This document shows positions 8,040 to 17,003 of a stretch of 64,000 nt of DNA, piece after piece (position 1 is the stretch's first letter; the number at the start of each line of letters is the position of its first letter). The DNA comes from Flavobacteriales bacterium (lineage in GTDB: Bacteria; Bacteroidota; Bacteroidia; Flavobacteriales_F; PHOS-HE28), in contig JADJVC010000001.1 of NCBI GenBank assembly GCA_016710685.1, forward strand, positions 248,001 to 312,000, given 5' to 3'. Both the position numbers and the translations under genes were made by a program. The notes below the pieces were generated by a model. The model worked only from the letters and a program-made list of their open reading frames with translations. It did not search any database and was not told the origin of the DNA.

Positions 8040-9595
8040 CGCACGCGGCTGAAGAGGCGCTTCCAGCGGATTCCGCCGGGGAAACCTCCTTTTTCAGGAT
8101 CGGCGGTGAGCCAGACCAGAACGGCTTTGCCCACCACATGGTCGTAGGGCACGAAGCCCCAGAAACGCGCGTCCTGCGAACGGTGCCGGTTGTCGCCCAT
8201 CATCCAGTAGTAGTCCTGCTTAAAGGTGTAGCTGTCGGTCTGTTGGCCGTTGATCCAGATCGTGCCGCTTTTCACTTCAAGCTGGTTGCCTTCGTACACC
8301 GTGATGGCGCGGCGGTACAGCGGCAGGTTCGCATCCGTAAGCTTGATGGTGGCACCGGCCTTGGGTATCCACAGCGGACCGAAATTATCCTCGCTCCAGT
8401 CAAAACGTGGATCGTTGGGGAAGATGGGCCAGCTGTCCTTAGCACCGTAGTAGCCTTTGGGCTTGTTCTCGCGCTCCATACTGACCACGTTCCCGAATTT
8501 TTTCAGCGCTTCAGCATTTTCCACAGTGAGGGGAATGTTGGCCGTTCCACCTTCCTCCGTTACGTCCGTGGTGGTGATGTCGTACTGATCTTTCAGGACT
8601 TTCTTATTGAAGCCGTCCTTGATCACGAAGTTGTACTGGTACTGCCCGGTGTTGATGAGCGGCTCCGGCGTTCCGTTGATCTGCACCACGCCGTCGATCA
8701 CTTGCACGGTATCCCCGGAAACGCCCACGCAGCGCTTGATGTAGTTCTCTTGCTTATCCACCGGGCGGATCAAAATGCCGCCGGTAGGGGCACTGCCTTG
8801 GCGACCGTCAGGCATGGTGAACACGACACGGTCGCGGCGCAACAGGTTGTCGCGTCCGCACATGCGCGCCAGTTGGTAGTAGCTCATGTTCTGGTAGTTC
8901 GCCACCACGGTATCGCCTTCGGGGAAGTTGAACACGACGGCATCGCCGCGCTGGGGTTTGCCGAAGCCCGGCAGGCGCATGTAAGGCAGCTCGAACCAGT
9001 TGGTGAAGCTGGGCGTGTGCTGCGTCATCGGCAGGGTGTGGTGGGTGAAGGGGAAGGTGATCGGCGTCATGGGCAGGCGCGGGCCGTAGCTCAGCTTGCT
9101 CACAAAGAGGTAATCGCCCACCAGCAAGGATTTCTCCATGGATTCCGTGGGGATCGTGAACGCCTCGAAGGTGAACGTGCGAAAAGCCGTTGCCACAATG
9201 ACGGCGAAGAGGATGGCATCGCCCCACTGGCCCAGCATGTTGCGCTTGTGCGAGCCCACGGGGATGGGACCGACCCACTTGTATTTCGCGTTGAACGCCA
9301 AGTTGGAAAGCTCCACCCAAGGCACAAAGATCATGATCAGGTGGTCTTTCAAGGTGCGCTTTCCGAAGGCGATGCTGGTGTTCACGTTGTAGATGATGAG
9401 CATCAGCAAATTCACGCCGGGCGCAAGCAGCAGGATCACCCAATACCACGGTTTGCCCAAAATGCGGTTCCATTCCCACAGGTTCAGGAAGGGCACGAAG
9501 CCTTTCCACGCGGGCACACCAGCCTTTGCGAAGATTTTCGGCAGGGTAGCGAACAGGACAATGATGTAAAGGGCAAGCAGGAACCAAGCGATCAT
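8036..9595 (-). CDS. lepB: Signal peptidase I with N-terminal multi-helix membrane domain
   Basis: 519 residues from the ATG at 9595. The first ~100 residues form several membrane helices (IAWFLLALYIIVLFATLP, then VILLLAPGVNLLMLIIYN and LIMIFVPWVELSNLAF), resembling the DUF5684-type domain often fused to this enzyme in Bacteroidota. The peptidase follows: Ser152 in IPTESMEKSLLVGD, Lys287 in NYIKRCVGVSGD and a terminal MGDNRHRSQDARFWGFVP. A long insertion (about 295-430) lies between the Lys box and the C-terminal box. Two different S26 enzymes in direct tandem suggest division of substrates, which is inference. Confidence 0.9.
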   Translation of the reverse strand: MIAWFLLALYIIVLFATLPKIFAKAGVPAWKGFVPFLNLWEWNRILGKPWYWVILLLAPGVNLLMLIIYNVNTSIAFGKRTLKDHLIMIFVPWVELSNLAFNAKYKWVGPIPVGSHKRNMLGQWGDAILFAVIVATAFRTFTFEAFTIPTESMEKSLLVGDYLFVSKLSYGPRLPMTPITFPFTHHTLPMTQHTPSFTNWFELPYMRLPGFGKPQRGDAVVFNFPEGDTVVANYQNMSYYQLARMCGRDNLLRRDRVVFTMPDGRQGSAPTGGILIRPVDKQENYIKRCVGVSGDTVQVIDGVVQINGTPEPLINTGQYQYNFVIKDGFNKKVLKDQYDITTTDVTEEGGTANIPLTVENAEALKKFGNVVSMERENKPKGYYGAKDSWPIFPNDPRFDWSEDNFGPLWIPKAGATIKLTDANLPLYRRAITVYEGNQLEVKSGTIWINGQQTDSYTFKQDYYWMMGDNRHRSQDARFWGFVPYDHVVGKAVLVWLTADPEKGGFPGGIRWKRLFSRVR

Positions 9596-9686
9596 GCGGG
9601 GTGATTGGGGATGGGGTGCAAGTTGGGCACAGGGCGGGGTTAGTGGGCTTAAAGTTTGCAAAGATCGGATTCTTCACCGCAACGGG

Positions 9687-9850
9687 AAAGGTTTTAATCG
9701 CGGAGGGCGCGGAGAGCGCAAAGGATACTTACGAATGCGGGATGCTTTCGGCGAATGTGGTTCACCGCGACGTGCGCAACGCCTGAGGCTTTCGCTTGTT
9801 TTCGGATTCCTCTTCTCCGCGTTCTCCGCGCCCTCTGCGGTTAAAACCTC
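9687..9850. repeat. Facing pair of octamer-type repeats between dapB and lepB
   Basis: The left arm has GCGGAGGGC-GCGGAGAGC-GCAAAGG units (9698-9723). The right arm, about 90 bp on, is its reverse (CTCCGCG-TTCTCCGCG-CCCTCTGCGG, 9814-9838). The outer flanks GGTTTTAATCG and GGTTAAAACC also pair. It separates dapB from the signal peptidases, which are adjacent in many relatives. Confidence 0.7.
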
Positions 9851-9861
9851 TTTTCTGCGGT

Positions 9862-10581
9862 TCACACGTTCCCGCTCAGCACATCATCCATCGTGAACAT
9901 CCCGGTCCGGCCTTTCAACCATTCGGCTGCAACTACGGCACCGGTCGCAAAGCCTTGCCGGCCGTGGGCTTGGTGGGTTATGGTGATCTTGTCTTCCGGG
10001 CTTTCCCAAGTGATGGCGTGCGTACCCGGCACTTCGCCGATGCGGTGGCTGGTGATGGGCACTTGGTCGGCGGCAGGGGAGTGGCCGTCTTTTTTCAGTT
10101 CCCAGCCAGCGTATCGGTTGCTGCGGATGTGCAGGTCGCGTGCCAAGGTGATGGCGGTGCCGCTGGGCGCATCGAGCTTTTGCAGGTGGTGCGTTTCCTC
10201 GATCTGCACGGCGTAGTTGGCTTGGCCGTCCATCAGGCTGGCGAGGTACTTGTTCAGCTTGAAAAAGAGGTTTACGCCAATGCTGAAATTGCTGGCCCAG
10301 AGCAGCGTGCCCTTGGTATCCGCCACGAGGGTTTTTACAGCACCAAGCTCATCGTACCAACCGGTGGTGCCCACAACGATCGGCACGCCAGCTTCCAGGC
10401 AAAGACGCATATTCGGCAATGCGTTTTCGGGACGACTGAATTCGATGGCCACGTCGGCACCCGTTGGGGGCGTGCCCGCGTTGTCGTGGTCCACTTTTAG
10501 TACGATGGAATGGCCGCGTAGCGTTGCGGCTTTTTCAATGGCTTGGCCCATTTTTCCGTAGCCGTAGAGTGCGATCTTCAT
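9862..10581 (-). CDS. dapB: 4-hydroxy-tetrahydrodipicolinate reductase DapB
   Basis: 239 residues. It reduces hydroxy-tetrahydrodipicolinate with NAD(P)H in the diaminopimelate/lysine pathway. The N-terminal nucleotide loop is GYGKMG (residues 7-12), and the catalytic region is EETHHLQKLDAPSGTA. The ATG at 10581 gives the conserved start MKIALYGYGKMG. An alternative ATG at 10596 overlaps the DUF5683 stop (TGATG) and adds five residues; it may be the real coupled start. DUF5683-dapB-lepB order is common in Flavobacteriales. Confidence 0.94.
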   Translation of the reverse strand: MKIALYGYGKMGQAIEKAATLRGHSIVLKVDHDNAGTPPTGADVAIEFSRPENALPNMRLCLEAGVPIVVGTTGWYDELGAVKTLVADTKGTLLWASNFSIGVNLFFKLNKYLASLMDGQANYAVQIEETHHLQKLDAPSGTAITLARDLHIRSNRYAGWELKKDGHSPAADQVPITSHRIGEVPGTHAITWESPEDKITITHQAHGRQGFATGAVVAAEWLKGRTGMFTMDDVLSGNV

Positions 10582-10595
10582 AGTTGTGTTCTGCA

Positions 10596-11153
10596 TCAAA
10601 GGTCCACCCGCAACGATAGCCCGAACGCGCCTTGTGCGGCGAGGCCCAACGAAGGTCCGGCCTGTACGGTGAGGTCGTTGCTCACATCGAAGCGCACGAA
10701 GTAACCATCCACAGAAGCATCCATAATGTTGAGGGCATAGACCAGTCCCGTCGCCACGTAGCTCAGGTCGCGCCAGCGGTGGTATGTGTCAGCTACGTTG
10801 CGGAGCTGGTCGCCGGAGTAGATGCCGTTGAATTCATCCGGGCGGTTGTTAACGACGTCCAAATAAGCCGATTTGTAGCGCTGGTATTCCTTGTTGTTGT
10901 CCTGGATGAACCAATATGAAACACCGAGACCGCCCAGCACGATGGGCACTTTCCAATACTTGCGGTTGTACACCTGGCCAGCGCCGGGCAGCACGGCGGA
11001 ATAGATCGCGGCGCGAACAGGCTGGTGGCGGGCGCGCCAGTCCAAGGTCGGGGCGCTGGCTGTATCGGTGGATAGCGTGTCCGGCACTTGGGCGCTACAG
11101 GCCGTGCCCGCAGCCATTGCGAGGGACAGTAGGAGTGGTAGCGCCAATTTCAT
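10596..11153 (-). CDS. DUF5683 domain protein
   Basis: 185 residues with a signal peptide (MKLALPLLLSLAMAAGTACSAQ). The core has the DUF5683 pattern: a hydrophobic AAIYSAVLPGAGQVYNRKYWKVPIVLGGLGV-type segment (I give only its outline), then residues around WRDLSYVATGLVYALNIMDASVDGYF. These are membrane-associated proteins of unknown role, typically encoded between parB and dapB in Bacteroidota. Here dapB follows with a one-base overlap option, but no parA or parB lies upstream; a repeat spacer and a protease gene do instead. Confidence 0.85.
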   Translation of the reverse strand: MKLALPLLLSLAMAAGTACSAQVPDTLSTDTASAPTLDWRARHQPVRAAIYSAVLPGAGQVYNRKYWKVPIVLGGLGVSYWFIQDNNKEYQRYKSAYLDVVNNRPDEFNGIYSGDQLRNVADTYHRWRDLSYVATGLVYALNIMDASVDGYFVRFDVSNDLTVQAGPSLGLAAQGAFGLSLRVDL

Positions 11154-11460
11154 TCGGTGCAAAGGTCATGCATTTCAAGGAAGAGGTCCCAACGCAGGGG
11201 TCCGCTATCCATCGAAGATTTTTGTTGGCGTGACTCGGCGGAGACAGAATACGGAGATTCCCCAGAAGAGGCCGCAGATTTCGCCGATTTCGCCGATTTC
11301 GCCGATGGCTGCCATCGGCGGTAGTTGCCGGGCGGGCAGCTTTCCCGCAACGCGGGAAAAAATCTGCGTAATCGGCGCAATCTGAGGCTATCCCAAATGA
11401 GGACGGTCGCGTCAACGGCATTCCATTTTCTGATCGTCTGATCATCTGATCGTCTGATCC
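11154..11460. repeat. 307-bp repeat-filled spacer
   Basis: A left arm of nonamers (GATTTCGCC three times, 11278-11305) faces a right arm AATCTGCGTAATCGGCGCAATCTG (11361-11384), so the pair can fold. GATCGTCT/GATCATCT octamers follow at about 11430-11460, ending at the stop of the protease gene. I see no coding sequence. Confidence 0.75.
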
Positions 11461-14400
11461 TCACTTCATCCCCTCCAAAACCGTCCGCACCGCTGCGCCG
11501 AGTTGCTGGTCCGTGCCATGGCTAAGCTGCGCGGGGTCGTTGGCCTGTTTTACATCGGGTTCCAACTGCTGGTTCTCCAAGTATTTGCCGCTGTTGTCCA
11601 CCATTCCCACTTGGGGGATGCCGAACACCACGTCATTTTGCAGATCTTCCCACCACACGGCCGTACCGGTGCCGGGCACGGGCATGCCCACCAGTTTGCC
11701 AATGCCGAGCGCTTTGTAGGTGAAAGGGAACATGTGCGCATCGGAATAATTGCACTCGTTCATCAACACCACGGAAGGGCGGCTCCACTTGAACTCCGGC
11801 TCGGTGCCAAGGTCTTGGCCGCGCGGCAGCAGGTGCATGTACACGGTGCCGCTGAGGAAGGTGGCCAAGTCGTCGTGCAGCCAGCCGCCGCCATTGAAGC
11901 GGGTGTCCACGACCAGCGCGTCTTTGTCGTTGAATTTACCGAGCACTTCCTCATACACGGTCTTAAAACTCTCAACGTTCATGCCGCGCACGTGCACATA
12001 ACCCACGCGGCCACCGCTGATGCTGTCCACGGCATGGCGGTTCTGCTCCACCCAGCGTCGGTAACGGAGTTCGTTTTCCTCACCACGCCCAATGGGCTTC
12101 ACGGTCTCTTCCCAGCGCTTGCCCGTTTTAGGATCGAACATGGAAAGTAGGGTGTTGCGGTCGGCTTTGCGGTTGAGCAACACGGCTGGGTCTTCCTTGG
12201 ACGTGATCGGCTTGCCGTCGATTTTTTCGATCACTGTGCCGGCCTTGATCTTGGAGCCTGCTTTCACCACTGGTGAACGTTCCATCACTTCGGCGATGGT
12301 AAGGCCAGGCGTGGTGTCATTGGTGTAGAACAAGCCCAGCCCGGCGGTGCGGTCGCCTTCGGGATCGTTGTTGCGATAACCTGCTCCTGTGTGGCTGGCA
12401 TTGAGCTCGCCCAACATTTCGCTAAGCAGTTCGGCGAAGTCGTAATCGTTATTGATGTAGGGCAGGAAGGCCTTGTACTCGGTTTTGTAGCGCGCCCAAT
12501 CCACGCCTTGCAGGTCCACGCGGTAGAATTTCTTCACCACTTGGCGCCACGCATGCTCGAAAAGATGGTCGCGCTCGGCGGATTCGTTCAGCGTCATTTC
12601 GCCGTTGATGCCCACACTTTTCACCTCTCCTTTGTCGAGGTCCACGGTGGAAATGCCGCCGTTGTTGAGCAGGAAGAGCGTTTTGCCGTCCTTGGAAAGT
12701 TCAATACCGCCGGGCTCTTCAGCGCCCATTTTGGCCAGCAGTTTGGTCTCCTTCGAGCGTACGTCGGTTTCCCACAGGTCGAAGCCTTTCTCGAACGCGG
12801 CGAGGTAGTAGAGCTTTTCGCCATCCTTGCTCAGGATGGCATCTGCCATGTCGCTTGAGTTGCCGGTGAGCCGCACCTTCCGATATTCAATGCCGTCCAG
12901 CTCGAATTTCAACGGAGCGATAAGGGTGTCTTTCTTTTCCTCTTTTCCCTTCTTTTTATCCTTCCCGTCTTTGCCGTCCTTGCCATCATCACCGTCCTTG
13001 TCCTTTCCGTCTTCATCTTTCTTTTTCAGCAGTTCAAATTCTTCTTTGTTCAGTTCGAAGGTGTCCAATGCGGCCTGCGTAAAGAACATGGCGTACACGT
13101 CTTCCTGGCCGCCCCAGCTGGCTTGGCTTTTGTAGCCGTCGCGGTCGCTGAACCAGATCATGGCCTGGCCGTTAAGCGCCCATTGCGGACGGTTGTTGTT
13201 GTAGCCGCTGCGGGTAAGGTTCACCACGGGTTTATCGCCTGCTGCCGAAACCAGTCCGCATTGCGTGATCCACTGTTTGTCTTGCAGGAATTGCACTAAC
13301 AGCCACTTGCTGTCCGGGCTCCAGCTGAAGTACTGGTCGCCGTCGCTGTAGCTGTAGTTCTTGTCGGCGGGCAGCACGGTGCGGGTCTTCTTCGTGGCGA
13401 GGTTGTAGACCTTCACGGCCGTGCGTTCTTCCAAGTATGCGATCTCTTTTCCGTCCGGCGACCACACCGGCTGGAACTCTTCCGCAGGCGTAGCGATCAA
13501 CGGTTCTTCCTTCAGCACCGTGGCATTGAAGAAGCGCTTTTCGTCCTTGCGCGTCAACGAAGTGCGGTAAATGTTCCAGCTGCTGTCGCGTTCGCTGGCG
13601 TAAATGATGCTGCGGCCATCGGGGCTGAAACTGGCATTGCGTTCTTGTTCCGGCGTGTCGGTGATGCGGCGCGTGGTGCCTTCCTTCACCGAGGTGACGA
13701 ACACTTCGCCGCGATGCACGAACACCACTTCTTCGCCATTGGGCGAAGGCGACATTTCGCTGGCGTCGCCGTGTACTGACACGGTGCGGTCGGCCATGTA
13801 GCGCTGGTCCACGGCGGTGCTCACCATCAGCGGTTGCGGCTGTTGGCCGTCGCGCATGGTGTAGAGCAGGCCACGGAAGGCGAAGCAGATCAACCCGTCG
13901 TTGCTGATGGTGAGGTATCGCACGGGGTCTTTGTCGAAGGTGGTGACGGCTGTATTTGCGCCGCCGGCCATGGGCAATTTGTAGATGTTGAATGAGCCGC
14001 TTTGCTCGCTTAGGAAGAAGATGGTGTTGCCATCCGCGCTGTAAACGGGGTTGCGGTCTTCACCGTTGAAGGTGCTGAGCTGCGTGTATTTCTTGGTGCC
14101 GAGGTCGTACGTCCAAATGTCGCGCGTAACGGATGAGGTGTGGTGCTTGCGGAAGCCGTTTTCGTAACCCTTGTTGTCGGTGTACGCCAGCGTGCGGCCA
14201 TCGGGGGAATAGCGCGCGTTCAACGCGGTGGTGGTGAGCACGCGGAGCGCTTCGCCGCCGGTAACGGGCACCGCGTAGAGTTGCGGAAAAATGCCAGATG
14301 GGAACTGGCGGTCCTTCACATCGCCCAAGCGCGCGCTGCTGAAGATCACGGACTTGTCATCGGGCGTAAAATCACTGGGTATGTCGCTGGCGCTGTTCTC

Positions 14401-14715
14401 CGTGAGCCGCGTTGCGGGTCCGCCGGCAGCGGGCATGATGAACACGTCGTCGTTGCCATGGCGGCTGCTGGCGAAAGCGATCCACTTGCCATCGTGCGAC
14501 CACACCGGAGCGAACTCATAGGCCTCGTTCGTAGTGAGCAACGAAGCTGTTCCGCCATTGGCATCCACGCGCCACAAGTCACCTTGGTAGCTGAATGCGA
14601 TGGTCTTTCCGTCCGGTGAGATGGCCGGATAGCGGAGCCATTTGGCCTCGTTCTGCGCTTGCGCGGAAAAGGAGAGCAAAGCAATGGCGGATAGGGCAAG
14701 GAGAATGCGGTTCAT
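11461..14715 (-). CDS. Tricorn-like S41 family serine peptidase with PD40 beta-propellers
   Basis: 1084 residues with a signal peptide (first 20 residues, ending SFSAQA). Residues about 25-500 carry WD40-like PD40 repeats of the pattern SPDGKxIAF (e.g. RYPAISPDGKTIAFSYQGD, WSPDSKWLLV). A low-complexity Asp/Gly/Lys insertion lies at about 560-600. A C1-type region follows, then a PDZ domain (about 760-850, GLTIAEVMERSPVVKAG), and an S41 core. The nucleophile is probably Ser in NECNYSDAHMFPF (about 988), in the tricorn context. It probably degrades peptides in the periplasm or outside the cell. Confidence 0.92.
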   Translation of the reverse strand: MNRILLALSAIALLSFSAQAQNEAKWLRYPAISPDGKTIAFSYQGDLWRVDANGGTASLLTTNEAYEFAPVWSHDGKWIAFASSRHGNDDVFIMPAAGGPATRLTENSASDIPSDFTPDDKSVIFSSARLGDVKDRQFPSGIFPQLYAVPVTGGEALRVLTTTALNARYSPDGRTLAYTDNKGYENGFRKHHTSSVTRDIWTYDLGTKKYTQLSTFNGEDRNPVYSADGNTIFFLSEQSGSFNIYKLPMAGGANTAVTTFDKDPVRYLTISNDGLICFAFRGLLYTMRDGQQPQPLMVSTAVDQRYMADRTVSVHGDASEMSPSPNGEEVVFVHRGEVFVTSVKEGTTRRITDTPEQERNASFSPDGRSIIYASERDSSWNIYRTSLTRKDEKRFFNATVLKEEPLIATPAEEFQPVWSPDGKEIAYLEERTAVKVYNLATKKTRTVLPADKNYSYSDGDQYFSWSPDSKWLLVQFLQDKQWITQCGLVSAAGDKPVVNLTRSGYNNNRPQWALNGQAMIWFSDRDGYKSQASWGGQEDVYAMFFTQAALDTFELNKEEFELLKKKDEDGKDKDGDDGKDGKDGKDKKKGKEEKKDTLIAPLKFELDGIEYRKVRLTGNSSDMADAILSKDGEKLYYLAAFEKGFDLWETDVRSKETKLLAKMGAEEPGGIELSKDGKTLFLLNNGGISTVDLDKGEVKSVGINGEMTLNESAERDHLFEHAWRQVVKKFYRVDLQGVDWARYKTEYKAFLPYINNDYDFAELLSEMLGELNASHTGAGYRNNDPEGDRTAGLGLFYTNDTTPGLTIAEVMERSPVVKAGSKIKAGTVIEKIDGKPITSKEDPAVLLNRKADRNTLLSMFDPKTGKRWEETVKPIGRGEENELRYRRWVEQNRHAVDSISGGRVGYVHVRGMNVESFKTVYEEVLGKFNDKDALVVDTRFNGGGWLHDDLATFLSGTVYMHLLPRGQDLGTEPEFKWSRPSVVLMNECNYSDAHMFPFTYKALGIGKLVGMPVPGTGTAVWWEDLQNDVVFGIPQVGMVDNSGKYLENQQLEPDVKQANDPAQLSHGTDQQLGAAVRTVLEGMK

Positions 14716-14740
14716 GAAACGGGTGCTGGTGGAAGTTGGT

Positions 14741-14748
14741 CAAATCTA
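14741..14748 (-). promoter_or_regulatory. Candidate -7 box of the S41 peptidase (TAGATTTG)
   Basis: Read on the minus strand this is an exact TAnnTTTG, 25 bases before the start codon. The 205-bp spacer to the divergent mpl gene is otherwise AT-richer than its surroundings. A -33 TTG is not obvious. Confidence 0.45.
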
Positions 14749-14920
14749 TTAAAAGGCGACATTAAAGTGAACGCTATTCCTGAGCAGCCATGTTTAAATT
14801 TCTTTGTGTTGGGGCGTTTGCAGAGCCGGAAGCGATGCCAGTGCAGCTTTCGACAAACCAACGTGAAAACTTCCTTAGAATCACTTTCAACGGCACAATT
14901 CAACAGCCCACCTTTACACC

Positions 14921-16288
14921 ATGAAACGCGTCCACTTCATCGCTATCGGCGGCAGCGCCATGCACAACTTGGCCATCGCGCTGCACCAGAAAGGCTTCGA
15001 GGTGAGCGGGAGCGATGATGAGATCTTCGAGCCCAGCCGCACCCGTCTGAACAACCTCGGCCTGCTACCTGCGCGCATGGGCTGGGAACCGCAGAACATC
15101 ACCAAGGAACTCGACGCGGTGATCCTCGGCATGCACGCGCGCGCCGACAATCCTGAGCTGCAACGTGCGCAAGAGCTGGGCATCCCGGTGTTCAGCTACC
15201 CGGCGTATTTCTATGAGCAGACCAAGGAAAAAACGCGGGTGGTGATCGGCGGAAGCCACGGAAAAACCACCATCACGTCCATGATCGTACACGTGCTTCG
15301 CGCCGCCGGCGTGGACTTCGACTACCTCGTGGGCGCGCAGCTCGAGGGGTTCGATTGCATGGTGCGCTTGGGCGCAAAAAGCAAGATCGCCGTGATCGAA
15401 GGCGATGAATACTTGGCTTCCACATTGGAGCCGGTGCCGAAATTCCACCTCTACAAACCGGACATTGCCTTGGTGAGCGGCATCGCATGGGACCACATCA
15501 ACGTGTTCAAGACCTTCCAGAGTTACGTAGACCAGTTCGGCATTTTCATGGACCTGGTGGAGCCGGGCGGAAAGCTGGTGTACTGCGCGGAAGACCCCGT
15601 GGTGAAGGAATTGGCGGAAGCGCGAAAGGGCAGGAGCGACGTGGCCCAAGTGCCCTACGGCGTACCAAAGCATGCGATCCGCGAAGGCGAGACCGTGCTA
15701 TTGACAGCACATGGCGAAATACCGCTGAAGATCTTCGGCAAGCACAACTTGATGAACCTGGAAGGCGCGCGCCACGTGTGCCACCAGCTCGGCATCGGCG
15801 ATGAGGAATTCTACACGTCCATTGCCACGTTCACCGGCGCTGCGAAGCGCTTGGAAAAGCTCGCGGAGCATGGCGATAAAGTGGTTTTCAAAGATTTCGC
15901 CCATTCGCCCAGCAAGCTGAAAGCCACGGTGGACGCGGTGCGCGAGCAATTTCCAAACCGGAAGCTCATTGCGTGTATGGAGTTGCACACCTTCAGCAGC
16001 CTAAGCGAAAACTTCCTGGACCAATACGCCGGTTGCATGGACGCCGCCGATCGGGCACTGGTGTTCTACGATCCGCACGCGGTGCAATTGAAGCGGCTGC
16101 CGCCCGTGCCGACTGAGCGGATCCAAAGCGCCTTCAAACGCGATGACCTGCACGTGCTCACCGAGCCCGTCGCCTTGATGGGCGCGGTGCGCAAAGACAT
16201 GGGCGATGCTGGCGTGCTGCTGATGATGAGCAGCGGGAACTTTGGAGGGATGGACTTGAGCGCTTTGGCAGAAGCGTTTATTGCTTGA
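14921..16288 (+). CDS. mpl: Mpl-type Mur ligase (UDP-MurNAc:murein tripeptide ligase family)
   Basis: 455 residues. The N-terminal Rossmann part is HFIAIGGSAMHNLA (residues 4-17). The ATP loop is GGSHGKTT (about 109-116), and the central Mur ligase domain carries EGDEYLAST and GIAWDHINVF. The C-terminal domain begins around KDFAHSPSKLKATV, where Mpl has this form rather than the MurC one. Mpl recycles peptidoglycan by joining L-Ala-D-Glu-DAP to UDP-MurNAc. MurC is the alternative, but the length and the DFAHSPSK block favour Mpl. The start is preceded by CACCTTTA four bases upstream. Confidence 0.88.
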   Translation: MKRVHFIAIGGSAMHNLAIALHQKGFEVSGSDDEIFEPSRTRLNNLGLLPARMGWEPQNITKELDAVILGMHARADNPELQRAQELGIPVFSYPAYFYEQTKEKTRVVIGGSHGKTTITSMIVHVLRAAGVDFDYLVGAQLEGFDCMVRLGAKSKIAVIEGDEYLASTLEPVPKFHLYKPDIALVSGIAWDHINVFKTFQSYVDQFGIFMDLVEPGGKLVYCAEDPVVKELAEARKGRSDVAQVPYGVPKHAIREGETVLLTAHGEIPLKIFGKHNLMNLEGARHVCHQLGIGDEEFYTSIATFTGAAKRLEKLAEHGDKVVFKDFAHSPSKLKATVDAVREQFPNRKLIACMELHTFSSLSENFLDQYAGCMDAADRALVFYDPHAVQLKRLPPVPTERIQSAFKRDDLHVLTEPVALMGAVRKDMGDAGVLLMMSSGNFGGMDLSALAEAFIA

Positions 16289-16502
16289 TTAGTTGTCCGT
16301 TGTCCGTTGTACGGACGATTGGCTTATGCAGCTCGGCATCGCACCGCGGAGTGGTTGCACGCTTCGGTGTCTCAAGCGCAAAACGCTAACGCCCGTGCGA
16401 TTGACTGAGGCCGTCGGCTGCATGCCGTCGTCAATGCATTTTGGCGTTTCAACGCAAGCCTGCGCCAGAGCACTTCGGCGCTGCGTGCCTGACAACTGAC
16501 AA
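16289..16502. repeat. Heptamer-flanked spacer element
   Basis: The left end is GTTGTCC-GTTGTCC-GTTGTAC (16292-16311). The right end is GACAACT-GACAACT (16491-16504), the reverse of the same heptamer. The same arrangement recurs at 35461-35550. The interior is open in both directions by chance and I do not call a gene. Confidence 0.7.
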
Positions 16503-16988
16503 CTACCCCCTGAACTTCCGCAGCAACTTATCGTGGATCAGCGCGAAGAGCAGCGCATTGAGCGACCCCGCCATGAACAAGCCAAAAAAGGTGAGCAGGG
16601 AATAAGTGCCTGCATTGTACATCGCGCCCACTTTTTCGCGGGCCAAAGCTTCGGGATGCCCTTGGGCCATGAAGCCTTCCACGAGTTTGTCGTTGTAAAC
16701 GGTGAAGGCCGTGGTGTCCATCGTTTTGTAGAAGATCCACGTGAAAGCCGCGAGTAACAGGGCGTACAGCACGGCGCTTTGGAAGCCGGCGCGCATCAAT
16801 TCACCTGCGCCGCGCGATGGATCACGGCCCAGCAAAAAATGTCCGCTGAAATACACGGCCAGCACAATGAAAAGCATGTGGACCAGGATGAAATCGAACG
16901 GTGCAACGGTGACGCCTGTATAAAGGAGCACCGTGCGCAACACCATGGCAAGCAGGGCGAGCAGAAACGTGGTCGTGATGCCGGACAT
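16503..16988 (-). CDS. DUF4199-like integral membrane protein
   Basis: 161 residues from the ATG at 16988, with four predicted membrane segments (about 5-25, 28-48, 66-86, 128-152), consistent in size and layout with DUF4199 proteins. The loop before the last helix is soluble and charged. It starts 15 bp after the rho stop, so it is probably co-transcribed. Function is unknown. The DUF4199 assignment is by layout and size, not a motif match. Confidence 0.6.
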   Translation of the reverse strand: MSGITTTFLLALLAMVLRTVLLYTGVTVAPFDFILVHMLFIVLAVYFSGHFLLGRDPSRGAGELMRAGFQSAVLYALLLAAFTWIFYKTMDTTAFTVYNDKLVEGFMAQGHPEALAREKVGAMYNAGTYSLLTFFGLFMAGSLNALLFALIHDKLLRKFRG

Positions 16989-17003
16989 GGCCGATGACAA
17001 GCC

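Noticed and set aside
8003..9604. A 533-residue plus-strand open frame opposite the signal peptidases
   Set aside because: It is antisense to two confirmed S26 genes, His/Val-rich in composition and without family features.
16289..16499. Overlapping small frames on both strands in the mpl-DUF4199 spacer
   Set aside because: They are flanked by and partly made of heptamer repeats and show no family features or start context.
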